The notes under the pieces are model-generated. The model was given only the letters and a program-made list of their open reading frames with translations, ran no database searches and was not told the origin of the DNA. Of a stretch of 57,856 nt of DNA, positions 17,350-29,573 are shown piece by piece (position 1 is the first letter of the stretch; every line of letters starts with the position of its first letter). A program made the position numbers and the translations under genes. This DNA is from JAVBNW01 sp031551255. GTDB taxonomy: Bacteria > Bacillota > Clostridia > Christensenellales > UBA1750. The stretch is from NCBI GenBank assembly GCA_031551255.1, contig JAVBNW010000126.1, positions 1 to 57,856 of the forward strand, given 5' to 3'.

Positions 17350-18423
17350 ATGAAAAAAAGCGCGCTTATTGCAATATTGCTGGCCTTTGTGCTCTCCGGC
17401 TGTGCCGGTTCCGGCGCCTCCAACGGGCAAAAAAGTAAATCGGATATTACGGTAGTGTTCATCCCCAAGATCACGGGCAACGCATTTTTCGAGTCCGCCA
17501 ATGCTGGGGCGCAGGCATATGCGCAAGAACAGGGCTTTCGTGTACTCTACGAGGGAAGCTCCGAGGCCGTTGTCGACAAGCAAATTGCCCTTATACACAA
17601 GGCGGTGGAAGAGAAGGCCGACGCCATCTGCATTTCGTCTCTGGATGCGGCGGCGCTTGACGACGCGCTGAAAAAGGCGATGGAGGCCGGCCTCCAAGTC
17701 GTCACATGGGATTCCGATGTGTCCGGCGACGCGCGCTCGTTGATGGTGTCGCAGGGTACGCCCGATCAACTCGGCAAAATGCTCGCCGAAATGGGAGCCA
17801 AAAGCCTGACGAGTCGCGGCAAAAATCCGACCGCCGATACCATTCGCTACGCATGGCACTACTCCCAGTCTTCCGTGGCCGATCAGAACTCATGGCGGGA
17901 GGCGGGCGAAGAGTACATCCGTACAACATACCCTAACTGGGTGAATATCGCGCCGGATAATTACTATAGCGAGCAGAATTCCGCCAAGGCGGTTGCCGTT
18001 GGCGAGGCCATTTTACTTGATCATCCAGATATCGATCTGATTATCTGCAACGACTCTACCGCATTGCCGGGGCAGGCGAAGGCCGCGCAAAACTTGGAGC
18101 TTAACGCCTCTCAGGTCACCATCACAGGCTTTGCGTCCCCCAACCCTATGCGCGAGTATTGCAAGGCCGGCATTGTGGAGCGGTGGGGGCTTTGGGATTG
18201 CAAGGTTCAGGGGGCGCTGGGTTGTTACCTGGCCTACTACCTTGCTGCGGGCAATCAACCCAAGGTCGGCGATACCGTCGATGTGCCGGATATCGGCCTT
18301 GTGGAGGTCATGCCTAATTCCGTGCTCGACCCTAATGCATACACTTCCGATACTTCGGGGGTTGTACTGCTGCCCAAGCGCACGGAGTTTACCATCGCCA
18401 ATGTCGACGAGTATGACTTTTAG
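17350..18423 (+). CDS. LsrB/RhaS-like sugar-binding lipoprotein (Peripla_BP_4 type)
   Basis: A 357-residue periplasmic-binding-protein-fold lipoprotein anchored outside the membrane: signal core ALIAILLAFVLSGC with lipobox Cys18. The mature part matches the rhamnose/autoinducer-2 binding group: VFIPKITGNAFFESANAGAQ, LYEGSSEAVVDKQIALI, VVTWDSDVSGDARSLMVSQG and TPDQLGKMLAEMGA follow the LsrB pattern block for block. CAAGGAGGAAGCATATC before the ATG is an excellent ribosome binding site. There is no ABC ATPase or permease gene beside it. Instead an FMN-binding lipoprotein and a hybrid sensor kinase follow in the same orientation, so it may present a ligand to a sensor rather than to a transporter (inference by analogy with LuxP-LuxQ). 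Ligand-residue identity was not checked. Confidence 0.88.
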   Translation: MKKSALIAILLAFVLSGCAGSGASNGQKSKSDITVVFIPKITGNAFFESANAGAQAYAQEQGFRVLYEGSSEAVVDKQIALIHKAVEEKADAICISSLDAAALDDALKKAMEAGLQVVTWDSDVSGDARSLMVSQGTPDQLGKMLAEMGAKSLTSRGKNPTADTIRYAWHYSQSSVADQNSWREAGEEYIRTTYPNWVNIAPDNYYSEQNSAKAVAVGEAILLDHPDIDLIICNDSTALPGQAKAAQNLELNASQVTITGFASPNPMREYCKAGIVERWGLWDCKVQGALGCYLAYYLAAGNQPKVGDTVDVPDIGLVEVMPNSVLDPNAYTSDTSGVVLLPKRTEFTIANVDEYDF

Positions 18424-18700
18424 TGTCCCGGCAGGATTAAGGCGCGCCCTAAACTCCTACGCGCGCATCGTAGGCAACTTATCGGAAAAATCTGCGGCAA
18501 TCTGCATCGCGATGACCTTAGGGACACACCCTGGATATTAGTTGCCAAGCGAATCCTTTCCCGCCCGGCATTGTCGTTGTCCACTTGACGTAGCGCTGCT
18601 GCGCCTGCGTTCCGGCTCCTTGCCGGGCGAAAAACTTTCGGAGAGTCCCAAATCCTAATCCTGTCGGAATACCGGGCACGGTGCGAAGGGAGCCATCAGC

Positions 18701-19180
18701 ATGAATGCAAACCGAATTCTTTGCGTTTTGACGGCTGTAGCATTGGCCATTGCGCTGACCGCATGCGCCAAGGGCGGGGGGGCGATGCATAATGGCTACT
18801 ACACTGCCATCAGCTCCGAATTCGACGAATATGGCTGGAAGGAATACGTAACGATTTACGTCAGCAACGATAAGATCGTCACGGTCGAGTACGACGCGCG
18901 GGATGCGAGCGGCTACATCAAATCTTGGGATATGACGTATATGCGCACCATGAACGGAATCGACGGCACCTATCCCAACTATTATACGCGCAGCTATAAA
19001 ACATCCCTACTCAACCGGCAGCGCACGGAGGGAGTAGACGCCGTAACAGGAGCGACCGTCTCTCACCGCACATTTCAGGCTTTGGTTGAGGCGGCGATGG
19101 AACATGCCCGGGCGGGCGACAGAAACATCGCCAAGGTCGACCTTACTTCCATCTACTCTCAAGAAACTCCGTCAGAGTAA
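18701..19180 (+). CDS. FMN-binding-domain lipoprotein
   Basis: A 159-residue exported lipoprotein: signal core VALAIALTAC with lipobox Cys22. It has one FMN_bind domain ending in DAVTGATVSHRTFQALV, where the Thr of DAVTGAT (T119) is the residue ApbE-type transferases link covalently to FMN in this family. Small single-domain proteins of this kind occur on Gram-positive surfaces as electron carriers or redox sensors. AAGGGAGCCATCAGC precedes the ATG. It stands between the sugar-binding lipoprotein and the hybrid kinase, whose frame opens immediately after its stop codon. Flavinylation is inferred from the motif. Confidence 0.85.
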   Translation: MNANRILCVLTAVALAIALTACAKGGGAMHNGYYTAISSEFDEYGWKEYVTIYVSNDKIVTVEYDARDASGYIKSWDMTYMRTMNGIDGTYPNYYTRSYKTSLLNRQRTEGVDAVTGATVSHRTFQALVEAAMEHARAGDRNIAKVDLTSIYSQETPSE

Positions 19181-19227
19181 GAAAGGCGGCGTTTTATATA
19201 TTCCGCAAGAGCATTACCGCTCAATTT

Positions 19228-22200
19228 TTGTTTGTCATGATGCTGGTGCTGATCACCCTGGCGGTTTGCCTTGTGTTGGTGATGGCTTTTTTTATGAACT
19301 CGTTGACGGATACCATCCTGCTGGATCTACTACAGCCCATGGCGAAAATTGCTTCGCAGAGCGTGGAGGGCAGCCTGCATACGCTGGTCGACCGCTTTTT
19401 GCTCATCCGCGATGTCGACGCGTTGGCCAACCCGGATGCAACCCTTAACGACAAACAGCAGGTCCTCGATACCGTTACATCGGGCATTGAGTTTGTATGG
19501 CTGGGGCTGTACGATCCGTCGGGCTCGCTCTTAACCGGCAGCGACGATTGCCCGCGTAGCATCGTTGGGAACGAGTTTTATTCCGTAGTCAAAGAGACGG
19601 GAAATCTTGTGATTGAGGATACCACCGTAGGCAGCAGCGGCCCGGAGATCGTGATGGGCGTGCCGGTGTTCGCCACGCGCGTTGCCGATGGCAGCGCCGA
19701 ATCCTACATCGCCTATTATCTTGTCGGCAGCTATCGATACGATGTGTTGAGCGACGTGTTGGGCAACATCCATGTCGGCGTCAACGGTATCGCCTTTATC
19801 GTAAACGAAGAAGGAGAGATCATCGCCCACAGGGACCTTGGCAAGGTATACAGCCATGAGCCCATTGCAAAAAGCCTAGGTTCCGGAGAAACCGTCGACG
19901 AGTTTTTGGATAGGATGAACAAAGGCCTCGTCGGCTCCGATTTGGTCCGCGCCTCGGCAGGGAACATGTACGTCAGCTACGCGCCGATCAATGGAACGCG
20001 CTGGTCGCTCGGCATACAGGCGCCGCGCGAGGACTTTACCGCCGCGACAAAACGGGCAGTTTGGGTGGGCGCGCTCATCACGGTGGTTGCGCTGGCGTTT
20101 TTTATCCTGCTGCTTCGCTTTATTAGCCGCAGCATTCTTACGGCGCCGCTGCATATCCTCACCGCGTATGCGCGAGAAATTGCCACGGGGCAGTTCGCCA
20201 ACGAGCTGGATACGAAAATCGTCGCGCGAAGCGACGAAATCGGCGAACTCGGAGCCGCCTTCATCGCCACGGCGGATTCCGTACGCGGCGTTATCCACAG
20301 CATACGAAAGCTTACTACGGCGGCGCGTGCAGGCGATCTTGGCGCGCGCGCCGAGCTTGGAGCGTATCAGGGCGATTACCGTGTGATGATCGCCGCGGTC
20401 AACGCCGCGGTCGATGTAACCGGTTCGCATTTGGAAGGGCTGCCCATCGCCCTTGCGCTCTTTGACGATTCACGGCGCGTGATTCATGCAAACCACGCGA
20501 TGAAAAACGTGCTTACAAGACATGGGCGGCGTGCTCAGGACCCGGATTTGCTGATGAGCCTTCTCTCCCCCGGGGCGGACCAAGACGCGGTGAATGCCCT
20601 GTTTGGGGCAGATTGGCAGCACGTGGGGCCATATAGCGAAAATCGCGCCTTGGAAAACGCTCAAGGCGAAGAATTTAACTATACGCTCAACGTAAGGCGC
20701 ATCATCGATGAGATCGAGGCCGCGGAGGATACGGAAGATATTGTTTGCGTGATGCTCATTATGAACGATGTGACGCAGCTGACGCGCGCCCGCATTGACG
20801 CGGAGGCGGCCAGCCGTTCCAAGAGCGACTTCCTTTCCAGGATGAGCCACGAAATGCGCACGCCGATGAACGCGATCATCGGCATGACGACCATCGGCAA
20901 GGCGGCGCCTGAGATCGAGCGCAAGGAGTATTGCCTGGATAAAATCGGCGAGGCATCCAAACATCTACTTGGCGTCATCAACGATATCCTCGATATGTCC
21001 AAGATCGAGGCGAATAAATTCGAGCTGTCGTTAAGCGAATTTCATTTTGAAAAAATGCTTCAGCGCGTGGTAAACGTCATAGGCTTTAGGGTTGACGAGC
21101 GCAGGCAGAATTTGTTCCTCGATATCGACCCAGGCATACCGCGCTACGTTATATCCGACGAACAGCGCCTGGCGCAAGTGATCACCAACCTGCTTTCCAA
21201 TGCCGTGAAGTTCACGCCGGAAGAAGGATCCATCACCCTGGCTGTTCAAAAGCTCTCGGAAGAGAAGGACGGCGGCTGTGCCATTCGCGTCAGCGTAAAG
21301 GATACGGGTATCGGTATATCGCCCGAGCAGCAGACCCGCCTATTTGTTTCCTTTGAACAGGCAGATGGCAGCATTTCGCGAAAATTTGGCGGTACGGGCT
21401 TGGGCCTTGCCATCTCCAAGCGCATCGTCGAGCTGATGGACGGCAGGATCTGGGTCGAATCCGAACTTGATCATGGTTCTAATTTTGTGTTTACGTTCAA
21501 TGCTATGCGCGGCAAAGATATGGGGCAGAATCTCCTGCCTCCGGACATCAACTGGAAAAACCTGCGCGTGTTGGCAGTCGACGATGCGCCGGAAATTAGA
21601 GAGCTGCTTCAGGCAATCCTTAGGCCTTATGGAATTGACTGCGTGACCGCCGCCAACGCGGATGAGGCGCTGCGCATGATGCGCGAGCGCGCGGACAATC
21701 CCTTTGATCTGCTGTTTATCGACTGGCGCATGCCCGGCTTAAGCGGGATCGAGCTTACCCGACAGATTCGCCGCGAGTTTGGCGACAGGCAAATTGTCGT
21801 CATGATCTCCGCAACGGAATGGGCCGAAATCGAGCAAGAGGCGCGATCTGCCGGCGTTGTGCGCTTTTTATCCAAGCCGTTGTTCGCATCTTCGTTGGTG
21901 GACTGCATTAACGATTGCATAAGCGCATCGCCCAAACAGGAGGACGAGGCGCTGGGCGAAACGGAGGATGGCGCCTTAGCGGGGTTCCACGTCCTTCTTG
22001 CTGAAGACGTGGAAATCAATCGGGAAATCGTTCAGGTGCTTCTAGAACCCACGGGGATCGACATGGATTTTGCCGTGGACGGCGAGGAGGCCGTGTCGAA
22101 ATGGTCGGCCGATCCAACCCAATATGATTTGATTTTGATGGATGTTCATATGCCGCATGTGGATGGCTACGAAGCGACGAAGCGAATCAGGGCGTCCGGG

Positions 22201-22362
22201 CTTCCCCGCGCCGCAGATGTCCCCATCATTGCCATGACCGCCAATGTATTTCGCGAAGACGTCGAGCGTTGCCTCGCCAGCGGCATGAACGATCATCTAG
22301 GAAAGCCGATCGACGAGAGCGAAGTCGTCGCGAAATTGAGGCGGTATTTGCTCAAGAATTGA
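19228..22362 (+). CDS. Hybrid sensor histidine kinase with extracellular Cache domain and two receiver domains (1)
   Basis: At least 1,044 residues. Order: membrane segment at the start, extracellular Cache-type sensor (about 30-280), second membrane segment (about 283-303), HAMP, a PAS-like region, HisKA (SRMSHEMRTPMNA, H541), HATPase (DTGIGI, GGTGLGLAISKRI), receiver 1 (LFIDWRMPG, D832) and receiver 2 (LILMDVHMPH, D972). The start is uncertain: the annotated frame begins with a TTG inside the first membrane segment, and the in-frame sequence just upstream reads FRKSITAQFLF, a typical cytoplasmic N-terminus, so translation probably begins upstream from a non-ATG codon overlapping or abutting the FMN-lipoprotein stop. 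Paralogous to the kinases at 25881 and 29574. No DNA-binding output domain is present. Confidence 0.93.
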   Translation: MFVMMLVLITLAVCLVLVMAFFMNSLTDTILLDLLQPMAKIASQSVEGSLHTLVDRFLLIRDVDALANPDATLNDKQQVLDTVTSGIEFVWLGLYDPSGSLLTGSDDCPRSIVGNEFYSVVKETGNLVIEDTTVGSSGPEIVMGVPVFATRVADGSAESYIAYYLVGSYRYDVLSDVLGNIHVGVNGIAFIVNEEGEIIAHRDLGKVYSHEPIAKSLGSGETVDEFLDRMNKGLVGSDLVRASAGNMYVSYAPINGTRWSLGIQAPREDFTAATKRAVWVGALITVVALAFFILLLRFISRSILTAPLHILTAYAREIATGQFANELDTKIVARSDEIGELGAAFIATADSVRGVIHSIRKLTTAARAGDLGARAELGAYQGDYRVMIAAVNAAVDVTGSHLEGLPIALALFDDSRRVIHANHAMKNVLTRHGRRAQDPDLLMSLLSPGADQDAVNALFGADWQHVGPYSENRALENAQGEEFNYTLNVRRIIDEIEAAEDTEDIVCVMLIMNDVTQLTRARIDAEAASRSKSDFLSRMSHEMRTPMNAIIGMTTIGKAAPEIERKEYCLDKIGEASKHLLGVINDILDMSKIEANKFELSLSEFHFEKMLQRVVNVIGFRVDERRQNLFLDIDPGIPRYVISDEQRLAQVITNLLSNAVKFTPEEGSITLAVQKLSEEKDGGCAIRVSVKDTGIGISPEQQTRLFVSFEQADGSISRKFGGTGLGLAISKRIVELMDGRIWVESELDHGSNFVFTFNAMRGKDMGQNLLPPDINWKNLRVLAVDDAPEIRELLQAILRPYGIDCVTAANADEALRMMRERADNPFDLLFIDWRMPGLSGIELTRQIRREFGDRQIVVMISATEWAEIEQEARSAGVVRFLSKPLFASSLVDCINDCISASPKQEDEALGETEDGALAGFHVLLAEDVEINREIVQVLLEPTGIDMDFAVDGEEAVSKWSADPTQYDLILMDVHMPHVDGYEATKRIRASGLPRAADVPIIAMTANVFREDVERCLASGMNDHLGKPIDESEVVAKLRRYLLKN

Positions 22363-22383
22363 CGCGCTGATACGATGGCGTAG

Positions 22384-22416
22384 GGCTGAGGCTTGATTTG
22401 GCCTCAGCCTTTGATT
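22384..22416 (+). terminator. Intrinsic terminator after the hybrid kinase
   Basis: GGCTGAGGC and GCCTCAGCC form a perfect 9-bp stem (loop TTGATTTG) followed by TTTGATT, 21 bases after the kinase stop codon. Confidence 0.8.
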
Positions 22417-22523
22417 GACATTGAATATTGCAAATAGTAGTATTTAGGCAAGAAGTATTTTCTTCTACAATTAGTATATTTCGTTGTAAAGAGCAGCAAA
22501 TTCAGTATATAGGAGGCTGCAAA

Positions 22524-23075
22524 ATGAAATTTGTCGAGCTCGAGTCGGAACGGTTGATGTATCGGCGGTTTACATTAGAGGATTGCCCGGTTGTTTTTGA
22601 TTATCTGGGCAATGCTGAAAACATGAAGTATCGGAGCGAACCTAAGAGCGAGGCCGATTCCCTTGACACCATCAGGTGGGCGATTTCTAACGCCGAAAAG
22701 GAAGAATGCAGTATTTTTGTATATGCTGTCGTCTTAAAGGCCAACGACAAGTTAATAGGAGAAGCCGTTTTGTTTGATTTAGGCGATAAATCCGAAATTG
22801 GCTGGACGATCCACCGCGATTATTGGCGTAAGGGCTATGGAACGGAAATCGCCAAAGCTCTGCTTTTATTGGGCTTTGATATGCTGGGGCTTCGGCGGAT
22901 TATCTCGGAATGCAATGCAAAAAATCATGGTTCCCATAGGATCATGGAAAAGATAGGGATGCGGCAGGAGGCTCGCTTTGTAAAGGCGTGCCAGGGAACC
23001 GCGGCGCTCGATCGCGAATGGTGCGATGTTTTGCATTATGCCATTTTAGCGGAAGAATACTTTATCGAGAAATAA
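22524..23075 (+). CDS. GNAT family N-acetyltransferase (RimJ/RimL type)
   Basis: A 183-residue acetyltransferase starting MKFVELESERLMYRRF. AGGAGGCTGCAAA stands just before the ATG at 22524, so an upstream in-frame extension to 22428 is rejected. The acetyl-CoA pyrophosphate-binding loop is RKGYGTEIAKALL, and GLRRIISECNAKNHGSHRIMEKIGM is the usual RimJ/RimL block that accepts a side chain or small-molecule amine. The substrate is unknown. It follows a terminator and is probably transcribed alone or with the next two genes. Confidence 0.93.
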   Translation: MKFVELESERLMYRRFTLEDCPVVFDYLGNAENMKYRSEPKSEADSLDTIRWAISNAEKEECSIFVYAVVLKANDKLIGEAVLFDLGDKSEIGWTIHRDYWRKGYGTEIAKALLLLGFDMLGLRRIISECNAKNHGSHRIMEKIGMRQEARFVKACQGTAALDREWCDVLHYAILAEEYFIEK

Positions 23076-23183
23076 AGCGCGGCGGCGTTCGGCGCGTCGG
23101 GCGCAGTGGCTGGGGTGGGAAAGCAAACTATCCATACGCGATGAATATGTGTATGGGCGATTAGGCGCTTAAGGGGTGGCTGT

Positions 23184-24134
23184 ATGGAGTGGAAAGATAA
23201 GTACCCAAAGACGACAAAACCGACGCATGACGATTTGTTGGGCTTTTTTCAGCCCCATATTCGCATATTATTTGTATCCTTTGACCGCGAGGTGAGCGAG
23301 CGATTTGGGGTACACAACAAATATCACCGGTATGTAAGCGCCGCGGGCTGGGCTTACGGATACGGCCGAAGCTACAACTGTGAGCTGTTTGCCGTCACGA
23401 TTAAAAATGACTGCTTTCATGTTTTGGATATCGCTGTAAAGGACGAACATTCGCTTAGAACCGCTCTTGAGGAAGCGGAAAAAATATACGAAAATGGCTT
23501 TGAGGCACGATATGCCGCTATTGCCGCCAAGCGGCGCGAAGACCAAATTGCACGCTCGAAAAGCCGCATGGAACGCGAAAAAGTGCAGATGCAAGAACTG
23601 ACCGCAAACACAGATCCGAATACATTCAATAAGTTCAAGTGGTGCAAAAAAGTGTCCCGCAACGACTTGTTGAGGCTATATCAGGGCGAAGCGAAAGGGC
23701 TGCTGGATGAAGCGCTGCTGGATGAGATCGGCTATACTTTTTTTACCCGTTGCAGGCAGTCCAAGGATGCCCTCCCTCTTTTAAACCAAGGGAGAATTCT
23801 GTGCCATCACTGCGGCGCCGTACTAAAATCGTCCGGCTATGCCTCTATTACGCATTGCGAATGCGGTTATTGTTATTCATATCGCGAATATCGGCGCAGC
23901 TTCAACGCGAACAATATGCCCGCGCACCGCGCACAGCCTATATTCGATGCCTTTGTGGAGAAATGGCCGGGGTTAACGAGCGTGAAAGAAAAAATGATGC
24001 TGATAGATTGGCTTATTCATAAATGCCATGTCACCCTCATGTCGGGAGAACAAGGGAGAAGCGTTTGCGTCAACTTCATCGAGGGAACTTCCGCACAGCT
24101 GCGCGATATGCTGGAGATGTTGGCCGGTCATTAA
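23184..24134 (+). CDS. Hypothetical protein with C-terminal zinc ribbon (316 aa)
   Basis: I do not recognise the family. The N-terminal half has an alpha/beta look (HIRILFVSFDREVSERFG). A charged helical section follows (about 115-145, many Arg/Glu/Lys). Around residue 210 is a Cys-rich knuckle, CHHCGAVLKSSGYASITHCECGYC, consistent with one zinc site. No signal peptide or membrane segment is present, so it is presumably cytoplasmic. AAGGGGTGGCTGT before the ATG supports the start. It lies 50 bases upstream of the flavin-reductase-like gene in the same direction. Base composition is ordinary for the window. Confidence 0.75.
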   Translation: MEWKDKYPKTTKPTHDDLLGFFQPHIRILFVSFDREVSERFGVHNKYHRYVSAAGWAYGYGRSYNCELFAVTIKNDCFHVLDIAVKDEHSLRTALEEAEKIYENGFEARYAAIAAKRREDQIARSKSRMEREKVQMQELTANTDPNTFNKFKWCKKVSRNDLLRLYQGEAKGLLDEALLDEIGYTFFTRCRQSKDALPLLNQGRILCHHCGAVLKSSGYASITHCECGYCYSYREYRRSFNANNMPAHRAQPIFDAFVEKWPGLTSVKEKMMLIDWLIHKCHVTLMSGEQGRSVCVNFIEGTSAQLRDMLEMLAGH

Positions 24135-24184
24135 CCGGGAGGCGTTGCGGCTTTTGCCGCATAGTAAAGGGGAGGTTACCATAT

Positions 24185-25072
24185 ATGGCGAACATTGACC
24201 GCGTATACTTTACTCACGATCAGATACAAGAACGACCGAACGAGCGTTATTTCACCGAAGACCGCCATCAAATCCACTACCACTTCCGCCCTGCGCGACC
24301 CGCCAATTTGTGCGTAACGCGCGATCCCGTGTCGGCAGAGATCAACGTATCCGCGGGCACCATCGGCCCGCTGACATGGCGGCCCTATACCATGTGCCTG
24401 CACATCTCTATGAAGTATAGCAGGCATACCTATGAAAATCTTATTGCCAATAAGCAATGTGTGATCGCCCTCCCGGGGCGCGATATCGTGGATGAAACGT
24501 GGTTTACCGCCCTGCCGTTGCCGCGCGGCGTGGAAGAGGCCGCCGTGGCGGGGCTTAACTATTGCGAATCGAAGCATATCAACATCCCCGGCATCCTCGA
24601 ATGCCCGGTGAACTTCGAGTGCGTAATCGAGCACCATGTGGATTACCATACGCATGGCATTTTCTTTGCGCGGGTATTGGGGGCAAACATCGATGCCCGT
24701 GTGCTCGCAATGCAGCGCGAAGAGGTCGTTCACTGGTTTCCCACCTACGAAGTCGACGACGTTTCCAACGAATTCGGCGGCAGCGTGGAGCGCCTGGGCG
24801 TGATGGGGGAGGTATTCGCCTGCCCGTCCTACCCGCGCGCTACGAAGGACGGCTGGGAGCAGTCATACGAGATGTGGATGCGCGAGCTGTGCGACGGCGG
24901 CTATGTGACGCAAAGCGAGTGCAGCCGGGCGATCGAGAGGAAAAAGGAGTACGACACGCTGTTCGCGGATCTTAAGAACCCGCGCCGCGCGCAGCTGCGC
25001 CAAAACATCACCGACATGACTGCCGCATTGGTCCGCCTAGATTGGGAACGCGTCAAGGCGCTACTTGCATGA
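24185..25072 (+). CDS. Flavin reductase-like domain protein
   Basis: About 295 residues with start ATG at 24185, preceded by AAAGGGGAGGTTACCATAT; longer in-frame extensions lack a ribosome binding site. The N-terminal two thirds resemble the FMN-binding split barrel of flavin-reductase/flavoredoxin proteins: SAGTIGPLTWRPYTMCLHIS, ENLIANKQCVIALPG, and a Cys/Asn-rich middle (AGLNYCESKHINIPGILECP). These proteins bind FMN and pass electrons between NAD(P)H, flavin and partner proteins in the cytoplasm. The C-terminal 80 residues (from about EQSYEMWMRELCDGG) are helical and may be specific to a subgroup. No partner oxidoreductase is adjacent. Confidence 0.78.
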   Translation: MANIDRVYFTHDQIQERPNERYFTEDRHQIHYHFRPARPANLCVTRDPVSAEINVSAGTIGPLTWRPYTMCLHISMKYSRHTYENLIANKQCVIALPGRDIVDETWFTALPLPRGVEEAAVAGLNYCESKHINIPGILECPVNFECVIEHHVDYHTHGIFFARVLGANIDARVLAMQREEVVHWFPTYEVDDVSNEFGGSVERLGVMGEVFACPSYPRATKDGWEQSYEMWMRELCDGGYVTQSECSRAIERKKEYDTLFADLKNPRRAQLRQNITDMTAALVRLDWERVKALLA

Positions 25073-25296
25073 ACCGCTGCCCGCCACTTACAACGGCTGA
25101 TTTCCATCGGCTTTCGCGTTATCGCCAGTATCGTCGCCCCAGTGATTTCGACCGACGACAAGCCCTCAATTCCGTTTGGGGCGCTACTATGGGCGGGGTG
25201 TAAATGAACCGCGCCCCGCCCGTTTGGGTTCGTTGTGCAACCACGATAGCGGAAGCTTTGTCTTTTTCCACAGGAAAGCGCCGCTTCCTCCTCCGC

Positions 25297-25875
25297 TCAC
25301 GGAGTGTGGAACGGGATTTCGAACAGCTCGCCCACGGCGTTCTCGCAATGTAGCGTGTGCAAATCTTCGGAGATTCCAACGACAAACAAGCCCTTCGCTT
25401 CCAGCGCTTCCCTTGCTTTTTCATACTCCGCGCCGTCGATGATGCAATCCCTAAGCGCGACGACCAGATCGTACATATACCCGCACCGCCCGCGCCACAG
25501 CTTTTCATAGGCGCGTTCGGACAATATTCTGCCGCACAAATCCGAAATGTGATGCAGCCCAAATCTTTCGCACCATGCAATGTCGTGTTCATATTGTGCC
25601 TGCCCCAGCGTATCCGCCACCATCGGGCTCGTGTCGTATACGCAGGGGATCTGCCGCATTCCCTTCCTCCATGCCACATATGTACGGGAATGTCCGTCCG
25701 TAAGATGAAGGTTCCCATTGTTTAGAAAATCGCGCACCGGTACCGGGCTAAGATTTGTCGGCGCGGCATCGAACCAGCCCAGCACGCCCTCTATCTTATG
25801 TTCGGATAAATAGATTTGCGTAGGTTTCAACTTATCGATATCGATCAGCCTTTGACCGAAAAACAATGCGACCAC
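25297..25875 (-). CDS. Small protein with ParB/Sulfiredoxin-like N-terminal motif (192 aa), function unknown
   Basis: A 192-residue protein starting at a GTG only 5 bases after the stop of the hybrid kinase gene, so it is almost certainly translated from the same transcript. Residues about 45-75 contain LTDGHSRTYVAWRKGMRQIPCVYD, which resembles the DGHHR-type loop of ParB/Srx-fold proteins that bind or hydrolyse nucleotides. The rest is not recognised. No DNA-binding HTH is visible, which argues against a partition protein. A role with the adjacent kinases is only positional inference. Confidence 0.7.
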   Translation of the reverse strand: MVALFFGQRLIDIDKLKPTQIYLSEHKIEGVLGWFDAAPTNLSPVPVRDFLNNGNLHLTDGHSRTYVAWRKGMRQIPCVYDTSPMVADTLGQAQYEHDIAWCERFGLHHISDLCGRILSERAYEKLWRGRCGYMYDLVVALRDCIIDGAEYEKAREALEAKGLFVVGISEDLHTLHCENAVGELFEIPFHTP

Positions 25876-25880
25876 CCCAC

Positions 25881-29567
<3,687 letters not shown>

Positions 29568-29573
29568 CTTTTA

